A stretch of 64,000 nt of DNA, from assembly GCF_958979055.1 (NCBI RefSeq), contig NC_084890.1, positions 24,836,149 to 24,900,148 of the forward strand, given 5' to 3'. Of this stretch, positions 22,887 to 32,311 are shown in pieces. The translations under genes were made by a program, and so were the position numbers. Below the pieces are notes generated by a model. It was not told where the DNA came from and did not search any database. It was given only the letters and a program-made list of their open reading frames with translations. The stretch is from Alnus glutinosa. Its lineage: Eukaryota; Streptophyta; Magnoliopsida; Fagales; Betulaceae. The first letter of the stretch is position 1, and each line of letters begins with the position of its first letter.

Positions 22887-23786
22887 ATGGATAGGAGTTG
22901 GATGCGGGATACTACCCGTTGTTCAGCGCGATTTCAAAAAGGTGTTCAAGAATTCATGAGAATGGCAGTTAAATGTATGGATGTACGTGGTATGATATTG
23001 TGTCCATGCAAAGATTGTGCGAATCGATGTTATCGTCATATTAACATGGTGAAGGGTCACTTGTTTATATACGGATTTAATTCGACATACACTCGATGGA
23101 TTTTTCATGGTGAAGATGATCAGGTTGGGGTAAATACTTATGCAAGCATGCACACTGATACAAGTGAAACAATAGAGGAGGTTGATGCAGTTGAAGAATT
23201 GATTGGCGATGTTTGTATGGGGACATTCCTAGATGCTAACATAGGAGAATCCTCTACTTCACAAGGTCCCAAGACCGGTGTTCATGAAGAGATCAACTCC
23301 TTTAATTATCAATTGTTGGAAGATGGGCTTCGTGATCTCTATCCAGGCTGTAAGAAATTCACAAAAATTGCTTTCGTACTAAAGATGCTTCATATCAAGA
23401 CGATTTGCAATATAAGTAACAAAGCATTTGATATGATGATTGACTTGATAAAGAAGGCCCTCCCAGATGGAGAGACATTGCCATCTTCGTACAGAGAAGC
23501 AATGCGATTAAGGCGAGACTTGGGCTTTGATTACGAAAATATACATGCTTGCAAGAATGAATGTGTGCTTTTTTGGAAGGAATATGCAGATAAAGTGGAA
23601 TGCCCAAAATGCAAAACTTCTAGATGGCGTAGTGTCAAAGGCGGAAAAAAGAAAATACCTCAAAAAGTCTTACGGTACTTCCCAATAAAACCACAGCTAC
23701 AACGGTTTTTTATGATGAAAGAGATAGCCGAAGAAATGCGGTGGCACAAAGATAAACGAAAAGATATTCAGACAATTTTTGGTTGA
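22887..23786 (+). CDS. CACTA transposase (TNP2-like), N-terminal part only
   Basis: Starting at the ATG in MDRSWMRDTTRCSARFQKGV, the 299-residue product has a transposase-associated zinc domain (about residues 1-75: CPCKDC with HINMVKGHLFIYGF and YTRWIFHGE). After an acidic linker comes the beginning of the Transposase_21 region (SSYREAMRLRRDLGF, HACKNECVLFWKEY, CPKCKTSRW, KVLRYFPIKPQLQRFF). The family normally continues with an RWH-K--K-DG-MRHP-type segment and a DDE nuclease core of several hundred residues. Here the frame stops right after RWHKDKRKDIQTIFG. It can at most bind DNA. The ATG was chosen because the domain starts there; the upstream open stretch (from 22791) is intron-like. Confidence 0.8.
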   Translation: MDRSWMRDTTRCSARFQKGVQEFMRMAVKCMDVRGMILCPCKDCANRCYRHINMVKGHLFIYGFNSTYTRWIFHGEDDQVGVNTYASMHTDTSETIEEVDAVEELIGDVCMGTFLDANIGESSTSQGPKTGVHEEINSFNYQLLEDGLRDLYPGCKKFTKIAFVLKMLHIKTICNISNKAFDMMIDLIKKALPDGETLPSSYREAMRLRRDLGFDYENIHACKNECVLFWKEYADKVECPKCKTSRWRSVKGGKKKIPQKVLRYFPIKPQLQRFFMMKEIAEEMRWHKDKRKDIQTIFG

Positions 23787-23977
23787 TCAACTTTGAGTTA
23801 GTAAACCTACTTTGTATTACATTAAGACCTTCAAACAACTTTCAGTTTTAGAACTTTGAGTTAGTAAACCTCCCTTGACATGTTTATGAAGGTTAAAGAA
23901 CTTTGAGTAAACAATGCAAGGGAGTATATATATATATCTTAATCAGTCTTTTTAAAGTGTTTGCAGGACGACAATAG

Positions 23978-24518
23978 ATATAGATAGGCAATATTTTTGG
24001 TTTAGTGGCGGTGGTGACTAGGCCATTGGTGTCGATTGTGAATGGTACTGACCTGTTCTGCAGGTTTGAGGAGATGCCTACAGACAGATTTGTTGAGAGC
24101 AGGTAGATGTTTTTGCCTTTTCTCATTGCAAACATATATTATCTCTATGATTAAACTGTTAATTTGCGCTTGTCATAAGAAAGTCTATAATTATTTTTCA
24201 TATCCATAGTATGCTTCTTTGAAAATCTTTTATATCTTTCCAGCTCTGTTTCTGTTGTACATCTCCAACTATTTTGTTCAGTTTCGTAAGGTGCTGCATT
24301 TTATGATTTTGGAGTTCTATATATCATTTATTTACTTCAAATCATTTAAATATTGTGTTTATCTATAATCTAGCTTCTGATCTGGTATGTTTTATAGTGA
24401 TGAGGACGTTGTTTGTTTTGCTAACAAGTTACACCCAATGGATGCGTTTGGCTTTGAATGTACCTTGGACAAAGTAATTGAAGAACTTAAGAGTTACAAT
24501 GACTTTTCCATTCACCGG
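23978..24518 (+). pseudogene. Two captured exons of an unidentified gene
   Basis: Exon A (about 23978-24102) reads IFGLVAVVTRPLVSIVNGTD and RFEEMPTDRFVES, ending at donor AG-GTAGATG. Exon B (24398-24518) follows acceptor TTTTATAG, reads SDEDVVCFANKLHPMDAFGF and TLDKVIEELKSYNDF, and ends at donor CGG-GTAATT. The phases match (AGC AG joined to T GAT), giving an unbroken frame of about 80 codons. I do not recognise the source protein. The conserved frame and clean splice sites show genuine exons taken from a host gene. It is not beta-galactosidase sequence, so the CACTA element carries at least two donors. Confidence 0.6.
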
Positions 24519-24798
24519 GTAATTATTTTGGGTCCTGTCAATGTCTCTTTTTATTTTGTTCTGTACTTAAAGATTTGATGGACTATCTTCTATATAATTG
24601 CACATTTTTTTATTCTCAATGGTTGTAAGTGAAATTCTATGTTGCTTGTCTATGTTGTAACTGTTGGTGCCTTTGATTTTATGATATATTTGTAAAATGG
24701 TTGGAGTCGAAGTTTGATGTAAATGACAGATTTCACATTTAGGTAACTCTAAATCAATGCGTTAATTAGTTTCTATGAACTAGGGAAGCTTGTAAACC

Positions 24799-24839
24799 CC
24801 ATCTGCGCACTGTGAGTACTGTCCACAGTGCGCAGATGG
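24799..24839. repeat. Perfect 16-bp inverted repeat (hairpin)
   Basis: CCATCTGCGCACTGTG is followed after a 9-base loop by its exact complement CACAGTGCGCAGATGG. It lies exactly between the unidentified exons and the first beta-galactosidase exon, so it may mark the join of the two captured segments. Confidence 0.85.
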
Positions 24840-26065
24840 TGAAACACAATTGAGACTTACGTTTTTTGGAATGCTCATGAGGCTCAACGTCGTCAGGTTT
24901 TCTTTACTTTTCTTCTTTTTTATTATTATTATTATCAGTTTGAATTTTTTTAATTTATTTGGTTTTATAAATAGAAATTAATCATGGGAATTGACATTTT
25001 TATTTTCTATTTTTTAGTATGACTTTTCAGGAAATCTTGACCTCGTAAGATATATCAAAACCATACAAGAGGAAGGACTTTATGCCGTTCTTAGGATTGG
25101 GCCATATGTATGTGCAGAATGGAATTACGGGTAATTAATCATATTAACTTTAAATCTATCAATTTTCTTTTACCTTTAATTTCTGGTTTTTCTCTTACTT
25201 TCATTTATTTTTAAAAAATTCTTGCCATGCAGAGGGTTTCCAGTGTGGTTGCACAACATTCCAGGCATCAAGTTCAGGACCAAAAATGATGTGTTTATGG
25301 TAATTAATTTAAAAACTTTGATACTTACAATTAAATTAAATTCTCTTACAGTAACAAGAATTTAATTATCCGTCTCAAATATATTAGAACGAGATGTCAA
25401 ATTTTATGACGGTGATTGTGGACATGATGAAACATGAGAATCTCTTTGCTTCACAAGGCGGGCCTATAATTATTTCTCAGGTCTGTGAATTATAATTAAA
25501 AACAAATTTAGTTATTATTATTATTATTTTTTTTTCTGCTTATGCCTATTTTAATTAAATTTTTGTTATTTTCTTCGCATGATCAAAAGATTGAAAACGA
25601 GTACGGGAATGTTATTGGGTCTTACGGAAATGATGGAAAAGAATACGTTCAGTGGTGTGCTAGTTTGGCTGAATCCTACCAAATTGGTGTTCCCTGGGTT
25701 ATGTGTCAAGAATCGGATGCTCCATCCCCAATGGTATATAATATAATATTGTCCATTATTTTTTAAAAGTATATAATTTTTATTTTTTTATTTTTTTATT
25801 TTGTTTACATTTTGTACAGATTAATACTTGCAATGGCTGGTATTGTGATCAATTCACCCCTAACAATCCCAATAGTCCTAAAATGTGGACTGAGAATTGG
25901 ACTGGCTGGTATTTATTTATTTAATCTTTTCCTTAGTTTTGTTAACAAATTACGAATATTGTAGCATTTTCTTTTATATACCAGATATCTAACAAATTAT
26001 ATGATTTTAGGTTCAAGGGTTGGGGTTTACAAGATCCACACAGAACTGCTGAAGACCTTTTTTAG
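24840..26065 (+). pseudogene. Captured beta-galactosidase (GH35) gene fragment, seven exons
   Basis: Exons 24840-24896, 25018-25130, 25233-25299, 25388-25480, 25590-25733, 25820-25908 and 26011-26065 all have GT-AG borders and matching phases. They encode a continuous stretch from IETYVFWNAHEAQRRQ through [28 protein letters not shown] and the GH35 signature [13 protein letters not shown] to [14 protein letters not shown] and DPHRTAED, then a stop. Plant beta-galactosidases act on cell-wall and glycoprotein galactose and are about 700-850 residues. This fragment covers only part of the catalytic barrel (about 200 residues) but keeps both catalytic glutamates (in IENEY and WTENW). Signal peptide, start and C-terminal domains are missing. 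It lies inside the CACTA element. Confidence 0.9.
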
Positions 26066-26449
26066 CAGATGGGGTTTACAAGATATCTAACAAATTGGAT
26101 GTCTTGTACGTTGTAACAGCAATATCATTTGGAGTTGGGCAAATCATATTTGCTTGTATATATGAAGCCAAGAGTTTAGCATGCCAAGTTAGCAAGCATT
26201 TGTAAATCATGTGTACAAATTAAAAATTTAACCCTTGTTACCCAACAGATGTAAGATATTGACTACATATGATGATTATACCACAGAATTTTCCATTAAT
26301 TGATGTTTTTGATTAGTGGGGCATAAAGGGATCGATATCGTGGCTAGTTGCTTAATTAGAAGTTGTCATTAGCCTTTCTTCCTATTTATAAAAGGATCAA
26401 TTTTTGCACATGAGCACAGGAAATATATTAATGGCGTATTAAATTTTTT

Positions 26450-27068
26450 TAGGGTATTAGCGTCCACTGGGTCGACACTAATAAGCTATTAATTTTTTTA
26501 AAAAATAGGGTATTAGCGTCAACGGAGTTGACGCTAATAAGTTGTTAATTTTATTAAAAAATGGGTATTAGCGTCGACTTAGTCGACGCTAATAAGCTGT
26601 TAATTTTTTTAAAAAAATGGGTATTAGCGTCGACTTAGTCGACGCTAATAAACTGTTAATTTTTTAAAAAAATGGGTATTAGCGTCGACTTAGTCGACGC
26701 TAATAAGCTGTTAATAAATTTTTTATTTTTATTTTTAGTGTATCAGCGTCCACAAGGGTTGACGCTGATAATAGAGTATTAGCGTCGACATAAAAGTCGA
26801 CGCTAATAGTCTATCATCAGCGTCGACTTAAAGTGTATGTGGTACAAGTTTTAGCGTCAACTGTATATACCATTAGCGTCGACTTATGTCGACACTAATA
26901 GTTTATTATCAGCGTCAACTATTGTGTCGACGCTGATGAGCGTCAGCGTCGGGCTTTTAGCGTCAACTTATTAGCGTCCAAAAGTTGACGCTAATACTCA
27001 TTAGCGTCGACTTTTGGACTTTTAGCGTCCACTAAGAGTCGACGCTAATGAGCAAAATTTTTGTAGTG
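26450..27068. repeat. Right subterminal repeat array of the CACTA element
   Basis: Copies of GGTATTAGCGTCGACTTAGT and the complement GTCGACGCTAATAA recur at intervals of about 55-60 bp from 26455 to 26715, nearly identical to each other. More irregular copies follow up to the end. The regular part looks recently amplified. Confidence 0.85.
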
Positions 27069-27071
27069 AGT

Positions 27072-27440
27072 TCATAATAGCATAGCTGCGCGCATGCCAA
27101 ATTTCGTTAAGAGAAAAATGTAATTTGAAGGTATTTGTTTTGAAAATATAATGCAATATCAAAAATATGTAAAATCGAGAAAAAAAGAGAATGATAGATA
27201 CGATTTCAAAATATTCATGTAATCAATGCTCATAATAAACACCCTTATATATGTTTTTGTTTTTGGTTTTTTTTTTTTTTTTTTTTTAATCAACGATTTA
27301 TTGAGCATAATAATCAAGCCAGCAAAGATTTAAAAAGAAAGAAAGAAGAAGTACAAATCCAACATAAAAAATAAAAATAAAAATTAAAAAAAAATTACAA
27401 ATTCATAACATAAAAAAACATAAATTATCTAAATATTACA
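27072..27440. repeat. Local repeats R6/R7, copy 1 (3' flank of the decarboxylase gene)
   Basis: CATAGCTGCGCGCATGCCAA and CAAAAATATGTAAAA, then CATGTAATCAATGCTCA and ATTGAGCATAATAATCAAGC, recur in the same order at 47645-48560 and 58800-59080. This is the conserved downstream flank of the decarboxylase unit. Confidence 0.75.
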
Positions 27441-27520
27441 GATTAATCGGTGAAAGGGCGGTCATACCCTCTTTGACTGGTCTGTCAAATGTTGTCCGGC
27501 ATGATAACAAAAGCTTAGTT

Positions 27521-29062
27521 TTAGTTGGTGCTTAGTATGGCAGTTGCATGGTCCTGCACCACTTTCCAAGCCATGATAACGTGGCGTTCCTCTACAAGAG
27601 TCGCGCCGACGGCAAACCGTATGACGTACACATTACCAACCATTGCATGCGTCATGTAAACGCGGCCTGACATGTTAATCGACTCCAATAACTTCTGGTT
27701 AACCTCATTTGAACTTTCTTCTTCTACGTCCACCTTCTTCTTCTCATCAACGTTACCATTTTTGTGCGCTGCCTTTGGCCTACCCATTGCTATTGGCGAA
27801 ATCCTAAAACAAACCATAGCAAAATATCTAGGGAGCACGATTTCAAACCTCTTGTCCATTGCTACAAGCCCTTCAAAAAGCCTGGCCATTTCAACATGAC
27901 TTCTCATGAAGTTCCTAAGGTTAGCCACGCCATAGCTTCTGAGCACAAACCAGAGTTTCAAGGCTCGGAATCTTCGGCTTAGGGCTATCTGCCAGTCTTT
28001 ATAATCCACCACTTGCCTTGAATCGGTGGCTTTATTCCTCAAGAACTCAGGGTTGGTTGAGAGTGATTTTACCAAGGCACTCGGATCTTTTACCCAGAGG
28101 CAGCAACAATCTAAAGTGGTTAAGAACCATTTATGCGCATTGAGACTAAATGAGTTCGCACCCTCAACACCGTCCATGAAATGACGGAACTCCGGACAAA
28201 TGCATGCACTTCCGGCATAAGCAGCATCCACGTGGACCCACATGCCATAATCTTTTGCCACGTTGCACAACGACCCCAGTGGATCAACGGCAGCTGTGGA
28301 AGTAGTCCCCACAGTGGCGCAGAGAAACAATGGGACCAACCCTGCTTTAATGTCTTTGCGAATTTGGGATTGTAGCGAGTCTGGTGAGAGCGCAAATGAT
28401 GTTGACTTTGTGGTTATGATGGCTCTGAAATTCTTGGGGTGGATTCCGGCTATTTGTGCTGCTTTTTGGAGTGCACTGTGCGTTTGGTCAGAGCCATAAA
28501 CCACCAGCTTTCCCATGTTGTCTCTCCCGATTCGGCATAGCATTTGATCCCTCGCAGCGACGAGTGTGCACAAAATGGCCTCACAAGTGGTCCCTTGTAG
28601 CACACCCCCGCCGTTGCCAGAGAAAAGGAAGGGCTTGGGCAGCTTGAGCATCTCTCCAAGCCAATCCACGACTATTGTCTCCAGTTCGGTCGCGGCTGGA
28701 GATGAAATCCAGTTGAATCCGACCACATTGAATCCGGCACTAAGCATCTCGCCTAGAAACCCTGCAATGCTACTAGTACATTGGTAGTAGGCGAAGAAGT
28801 TTGGGCTTTGCCAATGTGTCATACCAGGAATTATATGCTCCTGCACGTCTTGGAGGATGGTTTCGATGGGCTCTGGATTATATGGGGTGGACTCCGGCAA
28901 GCGTTTTCGGAGATATCCTGGTTCCACTTGACTTTGAACAGGGTATTTCTCAACATTCGCATAGTAATCAGCTAGGAAGTCTATCACCATGTGCCCTTGC
29001 CGCCTGAACTCTTCAGGGTCTAATGGATTGTTCTTAAAGATAGAAAAATTTAGGCCAGCCAT
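27521..29062 (-). CDS. TYDC: Tyrosine/DOPA decarboxylase (aromatic L-amino acid decarboxylase)
   Basis: Single-exon, 513 residues, full length for the plant family. The enzyme removes CO2 from L-tyrosine or L-DOPA to give tyramine or dopamine, precursors of alkaloids and wall-bound amides, in the cytosol. The start is the ATG of [10 protein letters not shown] (29060-29062): its context AATATGGCT is good, and the longer frame upstream begins with GTG. Visible landmarks are [20 protein letters not shown] near the N terminus, [29 protein letters not shown] (His195, PLP stacking), [10 protein letters not shown] (Asp279), and SLNAHKWF with the PLP lysine Lys311. The catalytic-loop Tyr354 (VVDYKDW) marks a decarboxylase rather than an aldehyde synthase. 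Ser362 (ALSRRF) marks preference for phenolic over indolic substrates by published family rules. Its FAYYQCTSS segment departs from the more usual FP-S--SIAG pattern. A near-copy pseudogene lies at 48949-54779. Confidence 0.95.
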   Translation of the reverse strand: MAGLNFSIFKNNPLDPEEFRRQGHMVIDFLADYYANVEKYPVQSQVEPGYLRKRLPESTPYNPEPIETILQDVQEHIIPGMTHWQSPNFFAYYQCTSSIAGFLGEMLSAGFNVVGFNWISSPAATELETIVVDWLGEMLKLPKPFLFSGNGGGVLQGTTCEAILCTLVAARDQMLCRIGRDNMGKLVVYGSDQTHSALQKAAQIAGIHPKNFRAIITTKSTSFALSPDSLQSQIRKDIKAGLVPLFLCATVGTTSTAAVDPLGSLCNVAKDYGMWVHVDAAYAGSACICPEFRHFMDGVEGANSFSLNAHKWFLTTLDCCCLWVKDPSALVKSLSTNPEFLRNKATDSRQVVDYKDWQIALSRRFRALKLWFVLRSYGVANLRNFMRSHVEMARLFEGLVAMDKRFEIVLPRYFAMVCFRISPIAMGRPKAAHKNGNVDEKKKVDVEEESSNEVNQKLLESINMSGRVYMTHAMVGNVYVIRFAVGATLVEERHVIMAWKVVQDHATAILSTN

Positions 29063-29186
29063 ATTCGGCAAAGAGAAAAGAAATGGTTCTAGCTTCACAA
29101 GGGAGAGTTAGTAGTGTGGGAAAGAAACGAGTAATTATGGAATAACTATTGGCTGGTTGATGAGATAAAATGAAGCGAATGAATAG

Positions 29187-29194
29187 ATTATATA
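29187..29194 (-). promoter_or_regulatory. Probable TATA box of the decarboxylase gene
   Basis: The minus strand reads TCTATATAATC about 125 bp upstream of the ATG, a usual distance for a plant gene with a short leader. Only about 350 bp of original upstream sequence remain before the MULE insertion at 29411. Confidence 0.55.
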
Positions 29195-29410
29195 GAATCT
29201 TAATTAGTGCCGGCGTGCCGCCACCTTTGTACGGTTCATGTTGGGCCCAAGCTGTCTCTCTTGTTAATTAATGTTTCAAGATGATATTAAAAATATATGC
29301 AAATGAATAATGAAGAAAATCTATCAATATATCACAATCTTTTCACATGCCAAAAAGAAACTGATGGAATAAGTTGAGAGAAAAAGTGATCGAATATATA
29401 TCAGTACTTT

Positions 29411-30215
29411 GAGTAATGATAGGCAGGGGCCATCCTGCCGGCCCCTGCCCGGCCCTTTCCAACTTGGAAAGGGCCACGTCAGTTTTTATTTATTTTTTTT
29501 TTAAAAAAAAAAATCAAAAAAATCAAAAAAATTCAAATTTTGAAAACAAAACCAGATGTCTTTCTCATTTTCGCACATTTCTTCTCCGAGCTTCCCCCCA
29601 AATTTTCCCTCCCTCTCTCCCCACCGCCGACCACCGTTCCGAGCCCGCACAGAACCGTCGTTCCACCATTCCGAGCCTGCCCAGCACCGTCATTCCACCG
29701 TTCCGAGCCCGCCCAGCACCGCCGACCACCGTTCCGAGCCCGCCCAGAACCGTCGTTCCACCGTTCCGAGCCCGCCCAGCACCGTCGTTCCACCGTTCCG
29801 AGCCCGCCCAGCACCGTCGTTCCACCGTTCCGTTCTGCCCGCCACCGTGCCGAGCCCGCCCAGCACCGTCGTTCTGCCCGCCACCGTTCCGAGCCCAGCA
29901 CCGTTCTCCACCTCCGGCCAAAACCTAGGGTTCCATCGACCCATTTCCGGCCCAGAACGACCCAACTCCGTCGTTGTTCCAGTTCCGGCGGCGACCATTC
30001 GACCATTCGTTCTCCACCGTCGTTCTCCACCTCCGGCCAAAACTTAGGGTTCCGGCGACCCATTTCCGGCCCAGAACGACCCGCCACCGCCGTTCTCAAC
30101 GCACGACCCGGCACCATCGTTCTCAACGCACGACCCAACTCCGTCGTTCTTCCAGTTCCAGCGGCGACCAGCTAAACCATTCGTTCTCCACCTCCGGCGA
30201 CCCATTTCCGGCTCT
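29411..30215. repeat. Left terminal inverted repeat of the MULE
   Basis: The TIR starts with two palindromes (GGCAGGGGCC...GGCCCCTGCC and GGCCCTTTCCAACTTGGAAA). After an A/T tract comes a minisatellite of about 30-bp units (CACCGTTCCGAGCCCGCCCA plus GCACCGTCGTTC), then CACCTCCGGCCAAAACC and CCATTTCCGGCCCAGAACGA motifs repeated two or three times. Long open frames here are products of the repeats. The inner boundary is approximate. Confidence 0.85.
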
Positions 30216-31420
30216 GGTACCGATCTCCCCCATTTTTGCGTTTTTTCAGTTATTTTCAGAGTCGCTTTAGTTCTTTGCTGTGATTTATTTGTGGTTTTTT
30301 GCTATTGGGTTTCCGGTTTACTTATTACAATACCACTTATATTAGGAAGAATCTATTACAATACCCATCAATTCATAATATAGTGGCATCATAATGTACC
30401 ATAGACATTTTGAACAATAATACTCAAAGGAAGGGTTGAAATTAGTTTCTAAATGAACAGACTCTCTGTCAAAGCAAAGTCCTCCATAAATCTCCATATA
30501 AAAATTCAAACAGAAAAATCAAAGAGTCCACTTCAATCAAAATAGTCGGCAAGAATTTCATACCCATGAGAGTTCACAAGAATTGCTCACTCTTTCCCTG
30601 ACCCATAAGCTTAGACCATAGTAGTAACCCCCACATTAGCCTTGGGATTTGCTTGATACATGTCATTTTGAGCGATTCTATGCACCTTCTCTTCTTCTTC
30701 AGTCTTTGAAGCTTCATATATATCCAAAAATAGGACCAATAGGATTTGTTTCTCAAATCATAGATTTGACCCTCCTCTCTGCTCTTCTTCAAATCTGGCC
30801 TCTTGGAAAGTTAATTCAACTCAATTATGAAATCAAATAATTTAATTATAAAACTAACATGTAACAAATATTCCAAGAAATCAATTCTACTTTGCCATAC
30901 AAAAAGCAATAATTTTAACTAATCAAGAGTAATGGAAGATTAATCCTTTTGCTAATCAAGAGTAATGGAAGATTAATCCTTTTGCTAGATAATCAGGGAA
31001 GAGGGAAAACTCAATCCTTTGAATTCTCATTTGCTTAAATGACTAAATGTTGACTACCACATTGTCCATCATTTAGTTTTAGAGAGACTTCATCTTTCTT
31101 CATAAAGATCAAATGGTGACTTTTGAATATTGTATAGATTCTAAAAAAAAAATGTACATCTTTGATTGTTTTTAATAAGTTGTATATTTAGATGGTTTGA
31201 GAATCATGTCTATTTATATTATTTGATGTCTTGAACGTTGGACTTATCACTTAAGGAACGTTGGACGTGCAATAATCGGACTTAATTTAAGTCTTATATT
31301 TTGAAAGAGACTTTCCATCTTCTTTCTTCTTAGCATTTAATTTATTTATTTATTTTTTTGGTTCTATATTTTTCATTGGCCGGCATTCACTCCTTCCATT
31401 CTTGACTCTACCAATCTTCT
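30216..31420. other. MULE interior without a gene; 33-bp tandem duplication
   Basis: No supported coding sequence. Two identical 33-bp units (30919-30951 and 30952-30984), starting CTAATCAAGAGTAATGGAAG, form a tandem pair. The stretch next to the left TIR may serve as leader or first intron for the GRF gene. Confidence 0.5.
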
Positions 31421-31590
31421 ATGCTTGCACTGATTCGGCTGACTTTTCAAAGTAAACAATAGCCTGCTCAATGTTGTGTTCGGACTCGTACAATTCAGCA
31501 ATTTCCTGTGCAAGGAAAAAAAAAATTCCAAATTCACCAAATCACAAAACAGATTTACTGCCTGATCTAAGCAAGATATGGCCTCTGCAT
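31421..31590 (-). pseudogene. Captured alpha-SNAP gene fragment (two exon pieces)
   Basis: On the minus strand one piece (about 31590-31527) reads EAISCLDQAVNLFCDLVNL. After an intron-like T-rich stretch ending in CTTGCACAG, the next (31505-31421) reads EIAELYESEHNIEQAIVY and FEKSAESVQA. Both are consecutive segments of the helical-repeat part of alpha-SNAP, the adaptor that recruits NSF to disassemble SNARE complexes. Family proteins have an extra short segment (around GR-SMAARY) between them, which is missing. The rest of the gene is absent. It lies inside the MULE. Confidence 0.75.
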
Positions 31591-32311
31591 AACGAAATTT
31601 TGTTTAGCTACAAACAAAGTTTTTCCCACTCAACTGAAAGAGAAACAACCTAACAGATAATACAAATAAATAGGCAGACAACTACATCTACAATTCATAT
31701 ACGGCCCTACATGCAATAGAAAGGTGATAACATGTGTGGTTAATGCCTATAGTGGAAAATGCTGCTGTTTCTTGGGAAGTTACATAAGCAAATACTTTAT
31801 AAATTCAAGCACCTATCTTATATATGCAATCTGTTCACTATATCTTTTTCTTCTTTCACTTTTGATTGGTAAGATTTGTTCACTATATCATCGATTCTCA
31901 ACAGAACGGTCTATTGTTAAAAGCATGGAATTTGATCATGCCAGAAAATTTAAATTGACTAGGGTGAGAGACCAACCAAAGGAGGACCTAGGTACTTTCA
32001 AACTTCACGGAGTCATGTTTATAGGAAACGTCATGCATGTAAGCCAAAACCATACATAACATTCACAGATGTTTTCTTATAGCAATGATCCTCCTAGTTA
32101 TTCGTTAATAACCGCATGCATAGAAGATTGGTAGAATTTGAGGATTTTTTTTCTTTTTATTATGTTAGATGGATTTTGGTGGAATCTGAGCTTGTCACTT
32201 ATCTAAAGGTTATGATTGTATATTTCTTGTTTGAGTAACATATATTTAGCCTCCCAATTCAATATATAGGAAATTCTCATGTCATGTGCTTCTGAATTTA
32301 GGCACAAGTAA

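Larger units (their letters stand above)
19319..27068. mobile_element. CACTA (En/Spm) transposon carrying host gene exons, 7750 bp
   Basis: The left end is CACTACAAGAAATTCGCC and the right end is GCAAAATTTTTGTAGTG. The 3-bp target duplication AGT is exact (19316-19318 and 27069-27071). Dense subterminal arrays at both ends use ATTAGCGTC(C/G)AC and its complement. The interior holds a TNP2-type transposase truncated before its catalytic core (22887-23786), exons of an unidentified gene (23978-24518) and seven beta-galactosidase exons (24840-26065), all on the plus strand. The element is therefore a gene-capturing CACTA and is non-autonomous as read. It was inserted 452 bp downstream of the decarboxylase stop codon, splitting repeat R5 from R6. 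Confidence 0.93.

Noticed and set aside
27521-29098. A 525-residue decarboxylase starting at 29098
   Set aside because: The codon at 29096-29098 is GTG, not ATG. The first ATG in frame is at 29060-29062, with a good context.
29533-30270. Several long overlapping open frames (up to 211 residues) on both strands in the left MULE TIR
   Set aside because: All read the same GC-rich minisatellite in different frames (RARPAPSFHRSEPAQHRR and similar). Open frames without domain content are expected from a repeat lacking stops.
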